Shown piece by piece: positions 23,675 to 29,601 of a stretch of 29,601 nucleotides of DNA. Origin of the DNA: CAG-791 sp045117315 (GTDB lineage: Bacteria > Bacillota > Clostridia > Lachnospirales > Lachnospiraceae); the NCBI GenBank assembly GCA_045117315.1, contig JBGUNJ010000050.1:1-29601 (forward strand), in the 5' to 3' direction. The translations under genes and the position numbers were made by a program. Positions within the stretch are counted from its first letter, which is position 1; every line of letters starts with the position of its first letter. A model generated the notes under the pieces. The model made no database searches, was not told where the DNA came from, and saw only the letters and a list, made by a program, of their open reading frames with translations.

Positions 23675-26533
23675 TTATTCTTTCACCACATCCGTCACTT
23701 TGACCTTGTGATCATACCATTTTCCTTTTTCACCGACAAGAGCGCAGTCAAACTCCTGGTCGATTGCGGGCACCGGAATATCAAATCCGAATACTTCTTC
23801 TGTCGTGCCGTCACTGTACTCCACCTTGTCGGTTGTGGGCTGTAGAATGGCTGCGCCCTCTTTCTGGGCATCCTCTGCAGTTCCGGGGAAGAGATTGAGG
23901 ATCTTTTTGGAGACCAGGCTGACATGGATGGTCATCTTTCCGTCTTTCACGGTGAGGGTTCCTTTATCCTCTTTTGCCTCGTTCACATGGAACATGCTGC
24001 TGTCGGTGGTAAACGTCGCTGTATAGGTTCCGTCCTCAAGGGCTGCGCTTTCTGCTGCCGCCGCGGAAGTAGAGCCTTCCTCAGCTTTCGCTTCTCCGTT
24101 GATCACCTCTCCGGCGTGCTCGACATAAAGTGCCTGGACTTCCGGAATACGGCCAAGGCCTTCGATCTGGACATCGATCTTCTCGAAGCTTCCGTCGGCG
24201 GTAAACATGCTCTTCCAGGAATCCTCGTCGTCACCTGCCATATCGTTGTTGGCATGATCACCTGCCACGACCATCAGGGGGCGAAGGACCACCTTCTTGT
24301 AACCTGCCTTTTTGACTGCGGCAATGATATTTTCGCAGGAAGTCTCTTCGGGCTCACCTTCTACAGTTCCGATAAAAACATTCTTGTATCCCAGCTTGTC
24401 CATCTGAGTCTGCATCTGGCTGTAGGTCACTTTGGCAACATGTGCGGTCCCGTGTCCCATGAAGACAAAAGCGGTTCCGTCTTCTGCCGCCGCGTCAATG
24501 CTGTCAAATCCGGCAGCCTTGGCAGCCTCCGCCACGACTGCCTTCGCGACTGTTTCCTTGTCGTCATTGATAACCGTGGCGTCCTCGCCGACTTCGCCCA
24601 GAAGTGGTTCCGCAACCTTGACGGATTCAAAATCGCCTTCGACAGCCTTTACGGCTTCCATGAGTTCATCGTACTCAGCGCCGTGCATCAGGTGTGTGGG
24701 CTGGATCACGAGGTTCTTGACGCCGTTTTCCTTTGCGCGGGCAAGTGCCTGGTCCACGTTGTCAATGGCCTCGCCGTCGCGGGCCTGCACATGGTTGATG
24801 ATGATCTGGGCTGTGAAGCCTCTGCGGACAGACCAGTCGGGATATGCCTCCTGCAGGGCCTTCTCAATCCCGCCGATATCTGTCGCGCGGCTCTCATTGA
24901 AGGAAGTACCGAAGCTCACGACCAGCAGTTCGTTCTCGCCGATCTCATCCGCATTGAGCGGATCATCCAGGGATGCGTCGCCCGTATCACGTCCGAAATA
25001 ATCAGGGTCGGCTTCTTCGCCTTCCACCATAGCCTTCTGCTCATCTGTCAGAGCATCCCAGGCAGCCTTTGCAGCCGCAATGTCATCGTCTGTTGTCTCA
25101 GTGCGCTCCTGCACATAGATGGCATCGATCAGAGCTCCGCACTCTTTTGCCAGTTCTTCGTCTGTCTTGTCTGTGTCCGCTGCTGCATCCGCCGCGATCG
25201 GATCTGCCTTCATCGCGTCCCCGGCATGCTCGACATAGAGCGCCTGCACTTCCGGAATACGGCCAAGGCCTTCGATCTGGACATCAACCTTTTCGAAGCT
25301 TCCATCCGCTGTGAACATGCTCTTCCAGGAATCATCATCGTCACCTGCCATGTCGTTGTTGGCGTGATCGCCGGCCACGACCATCAGGGGACGAAGGATG
25401 ACCTTTTTGTATCCGGCCTCTTTGACTGCCGCGATAATGTTCTCGCAGGAAGTCTCTTCGGGCTCGCCCTCAACAGTTCCGATAAAAACATTCTTGTATC
25501 CCAGCTTGTCCATCTGGGTCTGCATCTGGCTGTAGGTCACTTTGGCTACGTGTGCGGTCCCGTGTCCCATGAAGACAAAAGCGGTTCCGTCTTCTGCCGC
25601 CGCGTCAATGCTGTCAAATCCGGCGACCTTGACGGCCTCCGCCACGACTGCCTTTGCGACTGTTTCCTTGTCGTCATTGATGACCGTGGCGTCCTCGCCG
25701 ACTTCTCCCAGAAGAGGCTCTGCCACGCGGACTGTCTCAAAATCACCGGCTGCCGCTGTCACGGCTTCCATCAGCTCATCATATTCAGCGCCGTGCATCA
25801 GGTGTGTGGGCTGGATCAGGAGGTTCTTGACGCCGTTTTCCTTTGCGCGGGCAAGTGCCTGATCCACGTTGTCGATGACCTCGCCGTCGCGGGCCTGCAC
25901 ATGGTTGATGATGATCTGGGCTGTGAATCCTCTGCGGACAGACCAGTCGGGATATGCCTCCTGCAGGGCTTTCTCAATACCGCCGATATCTGTCGCACGG
26001 CTGTCGTTGAAGGAGGTTCCGAAGCTCACGACCAGCAGCTCGTTCTCTCCGATCTCATCCTCATTGAGCGGATCATCCAGAGATGCGTCTCCCGTATCAC
26101 GTCCGAAGTAATCAGGATCTTCCACCATGGCCTTCTGCTCATCTGTAAGCGCGTCCCATGCAGCCTTTGCCGCGGCGATGTCCGCGTCCGTCGTCTCAGT
26201 GCGCATCTGCACATTAAGTGCTTCGATCAGGGCGCTGCACTCTTTTGCCAGCTCCTCATCTGTCTTAGCGGCCTGCGCGCCTGTATCCGCTGCCGCAGCC
26301 ATCTCTGCCCCTGTTTCCGCTGCGGGCGCAGCATCTGTCACTGCCACAGTGTCCGCCACGGGCGCGGCATCCGTCACTGCGCCGCTGTCTGCGGTGGAAA
26401 CAGCCGCGTCAGTGCTCTCTGTCGTCTGGCTGGTATCTGTTGCCGGAGCGGTTCCGGCGTTGCTGCCGCAGCCTGCCAGAAGCGCTCCCGTGAGCGCAGA
26501 TGCCAACAGGATTGCTGTCAATTTCTTTTTCAT
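23675..26533 (-). CDS. cbiK: Extracytoplasmic lipoprotein with two CbiK sirohydrochlorin cobaltochelatase domains
   Basis: A 952-residue protein. Residues 1-22 are a lipoprotein signal with lipobox LLAGC (Cys22), followed by a Thr/Ala/Asp-rich linker. A unit of about 366 residues then occurs twice (from about 91 and 457): a small helical part (TDEELAKEC, AAKAAWDALTDEQKAMVE) and a complete CbiK domain beginning LLVVSFGTSFN. CbiK inserts cobalt into sirohydrochlorin in anaerobic B12 synthesis. Both catalytic histidine sites are present in both copies (FMGHGTAHVAKVTYSQMQ, about 324 and 694; VVAGDHANNDMAGDD, about 390 and 760). The last 120 residues (DGTYTATFTTDSSMFHV to the end) are an added beta-rich domain. 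AGGAGG seven bases before ATG 26533 fixes the start. A cobalamin riboswitch lies upstream. Secreted CbiK relatives are known; metal or tetrapyrrole handling outside the cell is a possible alternative role. Confidence 0.92.
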   Translation of the reverse strand: MKKKLTAILLASALTGALLAGCGSNAGTAPATDTSQTTESTDAAVSTADSGAVTDAAPVADTVAVTDAAPAAETGAEMAAAADTGAQAAKTDEELAKECSALIEALNVQMRTETTDADIAAAKAAWDALTDEQKAMVEDPDYFGRDTGDASLDDPLNEDEIGENELLVVSFGTSFNDSRATDIGGIEKALQEAYPDWSVRRGFTAQIIINHVQARDGEVIDNVDQALARAKENGVKNLLIQPTHLMHGAEYDELMEAVTAAAGDFETVRVAEPLLGEVGEDATVINDDKETVAKAVVAEAVKVAGFDSIDAAAEDGTAFVFMGHGTAHVAKVTYSQMQTQMDKLGYKNVFIGTVEGEPEETSCENIIAAVKEAGYKKVILRPLMVVAGDHANNDMAGDDDDSWKSMFTADGSFEKVDVQIEGLGRIPEVQALYVEHAGDAMKADPIAADAAADTDKTDEELAKECGALIDAIYVQERTETTDDDIAAAKAAWDALTDEQKAMVEGEEADPDYFGRDTGDASLDDPLNADEIGENELLVVSFGTSFNESRATDIGGIEKALQEAYPDWSVRRGFTAQIIINHVQARDGEAIDNVDQALARAKENGVKNLVIQPTHLMHGAEYDELMEAVKAVEGDFESVKVAEPLLGEVGEDATVINDDKETVAKAVVAEAAKAAGFDSIDAAAEDGTAFVFMGHGTAHVAKVTYSQMQTQMDKLGYKNVFIGTVEGEPEETSCENIIAAVKKAGYKKVVLRPLMVVAGDHANNDMAGDDEDSWKSMFTADGSFEKIDVQIEGLGRIPEVQALYVEHAGEVINGEAKAEEGSTSAAAAESAALEDGTYTATFTTDSSMFHVNEAKEDKGTLTVKDGKMTIHVSLVSKKILNLFPGTAEDAQKEGAAILQPTTDKVEYSDGTTEEVFGFDIPVPAIDQEFDCALVGEKGKWYDHKVKVTDVVKE

Positions 26534-26574
26534 CCTTATCCTCCTGTTTTGAAACATTAATAGTTACATGATCT

Positions 26575-26670
26575 TTTTTAACAAATATGTTCTGAAACAG
26601 ATTTGCAAAAACACCCTTAAACAATTTTACAAAATTGCCACGAAACTGATTTGCAAAAATGCCCTGAAAC
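26575..26670 (-). repeat. 24-bp tandem repeat, 4 units, in the cbiK leader
   Basis: Four contiguous 24-bp units on the minus strand, patterned GTTTCAGGGCATTTTTGCAA+ATCA; boundaries 26670-26647, 26646-26623, 26622-26599 and 26598-26575. They diverge by several bases but keep GTTT at the start and TTTTG in the middle. They lie 40-140 bases before the cbiK start. Confidence 0.8.
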
Positions 26671-26674
26671 AGAC

Positions 26675-26702
26675 AAAAGGCGGCTGGAGAGTGCCGCCTT
26701 TT
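26675..26702. terminator. Hairpin upstream of cbiK, possible terminator or attenuator
   Basis: A 10-bp perfect stem (AAAAGGCGGC with GCCGCCTTTT) and an 8-base loop, with short T-tracts on either strand. On the minus strand it sits inside the cbiK leader about 140 bases before the ATG, so it could be a second attenuation point after the riboswitch terminator. Confidence 0.55.
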
Positions 26703-26717
26703 ATCTTATCTCATCAC

Positions 26718-26740
26718 GTTAAAAACCGGGAATTTTTAAC
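26718..26740. promoter_or_regulatory. Perfect palindrome upstream of cbiK
   Basis: GTTAAAAA (26718-26725), seven bases, TTTTTAAC (26733-26740): a perfect 8-bp dyad with the size of a repressor operator. It lies between the riboswitch terminator and cbiK; a -10-like GATAAGATAAAA follows on the minus strand. It could mark a second, riboswitch-independent promoter. Confidence 0.4.
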
Positions 26741-26799
26741 AGAGCTGACAATATGAACGAAGGCAGGAATAAGCGCTCCATTCCGGCCGGATCAATAAA

Positions 26800-26891
26800 C
26801 GAGGCGGGATAGATGCGGCTCCGCCGCTCTCCGGCCCCCGGCCGGCCGTGCTCTCCGCAAGGCGGAAAATACGTTACACGGGCCGTGTCTT
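26800..26891 (-). repeat. Dispersed intergenic repeat, copy D
   Basis: Fourth copy, and the one with the best palindrome: on the minus strand AAGACACGGCCCGTGTAACG, then TATTTTCCGCCTTGCGGAGA, then a G-rich part, then AGCGGCGGAGCCGCATC. It begins directly after the T-tract of the riboswitch terminator and separates that terminator from cbiK. Confidence 0.72.
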
Positions 26892-26936
26892 AAAAAAGAG
26901 GAGGCATTTCGCTGCAAACAACGCGAAAATGCCCCC
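26892..26936 (-). terminator. Intrinsic terminator of the cobalamin riboswitch (expression platform)
   Basis: On the minus strand GGGGGCATTTTCGC pairs with GCGAAATGCCTCC (one-base bulge), followed by TTTTTT. It lies about 50 bases after the aptamer's last paired region, the standard place for a terminator that forms when the aptamer binds cobalamin. Confidence 0.85.
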
Positions 26937-26985
26937 GCAAATTCATCACGTCACCGCTGTTCCCACCGAACAGGGCATCCAGTCT

Positions 26986-27196
26986 GCATCTGCAGCAAGT
27001 ATCCTGGCTTGGCTTCATCCTCCGTCCCGTCTTCCCGGAAAGAACTTCAGAAAATCTCAAATAATCTCTTCCAGTGACTCCCGCGGCATTGTTTTCACGG
27101 CGCCGCAGGCAGGGACTTTGTCTGCCTCACAGTAGCGGGGGCTGCTCCGGTTTTGAACCGGATTCCTTGTCAGGCTCCGAAGAGCACTGCAAATGC
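26986..27196 (-). promoter_or_regulatory. Cobalamin riboswitch aptamer
   Basis: On the minus strand the terminal stem GCATTTGCAG (27196-27187) pairs with CTGCAGATGC (26995-26986, one G-U pair). Inside are the conserved elements in order: AGCCTGACAAGGAATCCGG, the AAAACCGGAGCAGCCCCCGC segment with CUACUGUG, AGTCACTGGAAG, and the B12-box AGCCAAGCCAGGATACTTGC. This is the classic cobalamin aptamer. A terminator follows. Established behaviour of this class is repression of downstream genes when adenosylcobalamin or a related cobamide is plentiful, here most likely cbiK, starting about 450 bases downstream. Confidence 0.94.
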
Positions 27197-27218
27197 TTTT
27201 AAATTTTTGACTACCGGT

Positions 27219-27227
27219 ATTATATCA
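27219..27227 (-). promoter_or_regulatory. Candidate promoter of the riboswitch transcript
   Basis: On the minus strand TGATATAAT, an extended -10 with a perfect TATAAT (27224-27219), about 23 bases before the aptamer's first stem. A TTGCTA lies upstream with a 20-base spacer, too long for a normal -35. A separate start for the riboswitch RNA is likely. Confidence 0.6.
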
Positions 27228-27316
27228 TAATCTGATCCCGATATTAGCAATTATTTTGAATGAATCCGGAAATTCATCAGAATCTCTGAATTCATGCCCT
27301 GAATTCATCAGTAAAT

Positions 27317-28333
27317 TCATCCTGCATAGAACTCGTCCACGGCGGTAAAGAATGCCTGGATGTTCTCCCAGGGAGTCATGGGCGGAATATCACAGCCGGA
27401 GGAAGGAACGAAGTTCTTGTAGGAAGAGCACTTGCCCATCAGCTGCAGAACGGCCTCTCTGACATCCTCCGCAGTGCCGTTGCGGAATTTGCTGGAGGGA
27501 TCCACATTGCCCATGGCGATCTTGTCTTCCGGAATCAGAGGCATCATGTCTGCCATGTCAATGGCATTGCCGAAGTGGAACATACGGCATCCATTGTTGA
27601 TGATGGAGTCGATCTGGGGAATGACACTGTTGCCGCAGTTGTGATAGATCACCAGGAAATCATCCTCCTGAGTCGCGTCGACGATCTTCTTCATGTAATC
27701 ACCGGAAAATTCCTGGGCAAGGTCGGGACCCAGCAGGCCTGCAAGAGGCTCCGCGATCACGACACCATTGGCGCCGACTGCTTTATAGGAATTGATATAT
27801 TTGATGATGAACTGAGTGACCTTGTCCATCAGGATGTGGACCATGTCGGGCTCTTCATAGCAGTTGATCATGGCTTCTGTGACATCCATCAGTCTGCCCG
27901 CCAGGGAGAAAGGTCCGATCACGCCGGCGAAAACGGGGCGGTCTGTGATCAGCTTCGCGGCCTTTTCAATGGCGTCGATGTAAATCTGTGTGCGGCCGGC
28001 TCCGATCTCGGGGATCTCAAGCTCTTCCGCTTCTTCCTCTTCCTCCACGATGCTTCCGACGATGGTCGGAACTTCATCATCCGAAAAGACGACCTTGGAG
28101 CCAAATGCCTCTGCTTCCAGGGACAGGTCCATCATAGAGACAGAACCTAAGGCCTCAGGAGTGAGGTCCGCAACGATCTTCATGGCCTGTGCCTGCAGGT
28201 CGCTGGACTGCACCAGCTCTTTTACACTGATTCCCATCTTCTGGATGGCCGGGAAGGACAGGACCAGAAATCCCTGTTTCTTCTCTGCCGCAATCGCGTC
28301 GTCAACCCATTTCATCATATTGATCTTTTCCAT
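27317..28333 (-). CDS. UroD/MtaA-family corrinoid-dependent zinc methyltransferase
   Basis: A 338-residue protein of the uroporphyrinogen-decarboxylase-like methyltransferase family (MtaA, MtbA, MtvA and relatives). The zinc motif is present: His231-x-Cys233 in VIYHNCGNSV and Cys314 in PSSGCDIPP, as in enzymes that move a methyl group between a corrinoid protein and a thiol or tetrahydrofolate. Also visible are FAGVIGPFSLAGRLMDV and VVIAEPLAGLLGPDLAQEF. The acidic loop VEEEEEAEELEIPE near 96-109 is less usual. GGAGG lies seven bases before ATG 28333. DUF2284 and an ASKHA corrinoid activator are its upstream neighbours, so a methyl-transfer role is much more likely than heme synthesis. The substrate is not readable; no corrinoid protein is in the window. 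Confidence 0.88.
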   Translation of the reverse strand: MEKINMMKWVDDAIAAEKKQGFLVLSFPAIQKMGISVKELVQSSDLQAQAMKIVADLTPEALGSVSMMDLSLEAEAFGSKVVFSDDEVPTIVGSIVEEEEEAEELEIPEIGAGRTQIYIDAIEKAAKLITDRPVFAGVIGPFSLAGRLMDVTEAMINCYEEPDMVHILMDKVTQFIIKYINSYKAVGANGVVIAEPLAGLLGPDLAQEFSGDYMKKIVDATQEDDFLVIYHNCGNSVIPQIDSIINNGCRMFHFGNAIDMADMMPLIPEDKIAMGNVDPSSKFRNGTAEDVREAVLQLMGKCSSYKNFVPSSGCDIPPMTPWENIQAFFTAVDEFYAG

Positions 28334-28373
28334 GATCCGCCTCCTTGACGTTTAATCAGAAAAACAGCACCTC

Positions 28374-28492
28374 GTAGTTATTTTTTCGTTGTAGTTATTG
28401 TTTCATTGTAGTTATTGTTTCATCGTAGTTATTTTTTCATCGTAGTTATTTTTTCATCGTAATTATTTTTTCATCGTAATTATTTTTTCATC
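28374..28492 (-). repeat. 17-bp tandem repeat, 7 units, in the leader of the UroD-like gene
   Basis: Seven 17-bp units, GTAGTTATTTTTTCATC on the plus strand (GATGAAAAAATAACTAC on the minus), with one to three substitutions per unit. They start 40 bases before the ATG and end just before a -10-like TATAAT at 28504-28509. The rest of the gap 28334-28730 contains a GGCTTT/AAAGCC hairpin near 28565 and nothing else recognisable. Confidence 0.92.
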
Positions 28493-28503
28493 GCGATGCG
28501 CCT

Positions 28504-28509
28504 ATTATA
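28504..28509 (-). promoter_or_regulatory. Candidate -10 of the UroD-like gene
   Basis: TATAAT on the minus strand directly upstream of the 17-bp array, which would place the whole array in the 5' leader. No clear -35 was found. Confidence 0.4.
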
Positions 28510-28703
28510 TTGCCCACCGGATTTCGGTTTTCGGATTTTCTGTATGATATTTGGTAATTTCTTTGGCTTTAAAAAAGCCCTTTAAAAATACTGCTCCAGC
28601 CATATGATGATGCCAGGGACAAAAGGCGGTAAAAGCAGATCCGTATCGTGCTTCTGACCTTTACAGCATCATATAAGTCTGTAAGCCATGCCCATAATCA
28701 CAT

Positions 28704-28737
28704 GCAGGATATCATTTAACAGGCAGGATATCATTTA
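28704..28737. repeat. Short direct repeat at the DUF2284 stop codon
   Basis: GCAGGATATCATTTA occurs twice, at 28704-28718 and 28723-28737; the second copy spans the DUF2284 stop codon at 28731. Confidence 0.7.
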
Positions 28738-29267
28738 AAAAGAACGCAGCCTGTAAAGGTGACTGTATTTCTGCCGTAATAATAGGGTGTGCCCGCGCTT
28801 TTGCAGACATCGGTGACCAGGAGTCCGTAGGCCTCCATGGATGTGACTGCCTTCTCAGGAAAACGGCAGGGAGCATCGGGATAGGTGCATTTTTCGCACT
28901 GTCCGCAGCCTCCGCTTCCCATGGGCAGGAAGTCCTCTCCCAGTTCCATCAGGCGGTCGCAATAGGTGAATATCCTTTCCCGCTGGGTAATCTGAGCTTC
29001 CTCGGTCGCCTCCCCGTCGAATTCGTCCTCCATCATGGCAGTGGTCTGCAGGATGATCCCCCACTTGTACTTAGCCGCTTTTTTCCTGCTCTCCGCCAGG
29101 GTTCCGCAGGCCGGAGGGCAGGTCCAGAGTCTGCCGAAGTTGCCGCACTTATCCGCCCTGCACATATCCCGCACTTCCTTGAGGAACTTCAGATCCCTGG
29201 CCGCAAAAATGCCGAGTCCCCTGAAACCGGTCTCCTCAGCGAGCGCAATGGCAGCTTCTTTGGTCAT
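28731..29267 (-). CDS. DUF2284 family cysteine-rich metal-binding protein
   Basis: A 178-residue protein of the DUF2284 family, putative metal-binding proteins with conserved cysteines. Two cysteine clusters are visible: CRADKCGNFGRLWTCPPACG near residues 36-55 and GGCGQCEKCTYPDAPCRFPEKA near 119-140, suggesting an Fe-S or other metal site. These proteins are often encoded beside corrinoid methyltransferase genes, as here between the UroD-like gene and an ASKHA corrinoid activator; their biochemical role is not established. ATG 29267 is chosen because GGAG lies eight bases upstream; the longer frame adds 16 residues without homology. It starts 76 bases after the ASKHA gene stop and is probably co-transcribed with it. 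Confidence 0.85.
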   Translation of the reverse strand: MTKEAAIALAEETGFRGLGIFAARDLKFLKEVRDMCRADKCGNFGRLWTCPPACGTLAESRKKAAKYKWGIILQTTAMMEDEFDGEATEEAQITQRERIFTYCDRLMELGEDFLPMGSGGCGQCEKCTYPDAPCRFPEKAVTSMEAYGLLVTDVCKSAGTPYYYGRNTVTFTGCVLFK

Positions 29268-29343
29268 GTTTTGTTCTCCTCGTATGCTCCGGACAGATTT
29301 ATGTACCCCGGACAATCGGTCTGTCGGTCAATCGGTTAATCGC

Positions 29344-29601
29344 TCAGTCCTGCTCCGGGAAAAACATGTTGTCCATGTACAATTCGCTGAAGAGGGGGTT
29401 CTCGGCCAGAGAGGTTTCCTCCGATTTCTCCCCGACAGCGCGCATGCGCTCACGAATGTGGGGAGAGCAGGCCGCCATCACAGCGCCGGCAAGAGAGCTG
29501 TTGCCCACCGGAATCATCCTGTCAAGCAGTTCCTCAGGAAGGAGCCCGATGCCGACCGCCTTCTCCAGATTGATCTTCTGGCCAAAGCCGCCGGCTATAT
29601 A
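29344..29601 (-). CDS. C-terminal part of an ASKHA-domain corrinoid-activating protein (RACo-like, DUF4445), cut by window edge
   Basis: The last 85 codons of a gene that enters from beyond the window end. The visible sequence, YIAGGFGQKINLEKAVGIGL then LPEELLDRMIPVGNSSLAGAV, matches the end of the ASKHA domain of RACo/RamA-type proteins, Fe-S ATPases that reduce inactive Co(II) corrinoid proteins back to Co(I). The tail LYMDNMFFPEQD is also typical. The N-terminal ferredoxin and the ATP site lie outside the window, so their integrity cannot be judged. It heads the DUF2284 and UroD-like genes, which suggests a corrinoid-dependent demethylation or methyl-transfer locus continuing to the right. 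Confidence 0.85.
   Translation of the reverse strand, partial: YIAGGFGQKINLEKAVGIGLLPEELLDRMIPVGNSSLAGAVMAACSPHIRERMRAVGEKSEETSLAENPLFSELYMDNMFFPEQD

Noticed and set aside
23924..26560. An 878-codon open frame opposite cbiK
   Set aside because: It is the antisense shadow of the duplicated, codon-biased cbiK gene; its repeats mirror the CbiK duplication and it has no recognisable domain or proper start.
28374..28492. A CRISPR array
   Set aside because: The 17-bp units and the other arrays are directly adjacent with no unique spacers, and no cas genes are present.

Overview
The window looks like a chromosomal segment of an anaerobic Gram-positive bacterium, most likely a Lachnospiraceae-type member of Clostridia. 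The clues are strong purine-rich ribosome binding sites, lipoprotein signal peptides with no sign of an outer membrane, a mannose-type PTS with a DUF956 partner, an RsiV-type anti-sigma factor, and cobamide and corrinoid methyl-transfer genes. Taxonomy is inferred from gene content only. No rRNA, tRNA, phage, transposase or CRISPR array was seen.

Layout. Positions 104-4745 (minus strand) hold a GNAT acetyltransferase, a PIN/NYN-type putative nuclease with a very long acidic tail, an MscS channel and a ThrH-like phosphatase. Positions 4976-8523 (minus) hold a mannose-family PTS (IIAB, IIC, IID) and a separately promoted DUF956 gene. Positions 9151-12103 (minus) hold an RsiV-like anti-sigma factor, its ECF sigma factor and a ComEC-like metallo-beta-lactamase lipoprotein. 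Positions 12568-15565 (minus) hold cobT then cobQ. Positions 15923-21833 are the only plus-strand block: a CobC-like phosphatase with a Cys-repeat insertion, a small membrane protein, an 834-residue adenosine-deaminase-like protein with extra domains, and a stand-alone HyuA-like protein. Positions 22228-29601 return to the minus strand: an HD-domain protein, a surface lipoprotein with two complete CbiK cobaltochelatase domains behind a cobalamin riboswitch, a UroD/MtaA-like zinc methyltransferase, a DUF2284 metal-binding protein, and the C-terminus of a corrinoid-activating ASKHA protein that runs off the window.

Two themes link the genes. The first is cobamide metabolism: cobT, cobQ, the CobC-like phosphatase and the riboswitch-controlled CbiK lipoprotein make or handle corrinoids, and the UroD-like, DUF2284 and ASKHA genes look like users of a corrinoid protein. 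The second is an unusual density of short repeats between genes. There are tandem arrays of 11, 15, 17, 21, 24, 26, 37 and about 42 bp, each with its own unit, mostly in leaders or 3' ends of minus-strand genes. There is also a dispersed repeat of about 80-95 bp present four times, always just after the T-tract of a minus-strand intrinsic terminator, and a 167-nt element that folds as a long stem closing two hairpins.

The best candidates for something undescribed are the 167-nt structured element and its neighbouring hairpin array between cbiK and the HD gene, the terminator-linked dispersed repeat, the double-CbiK lipoprotein, and the giant deaminase-like protein.
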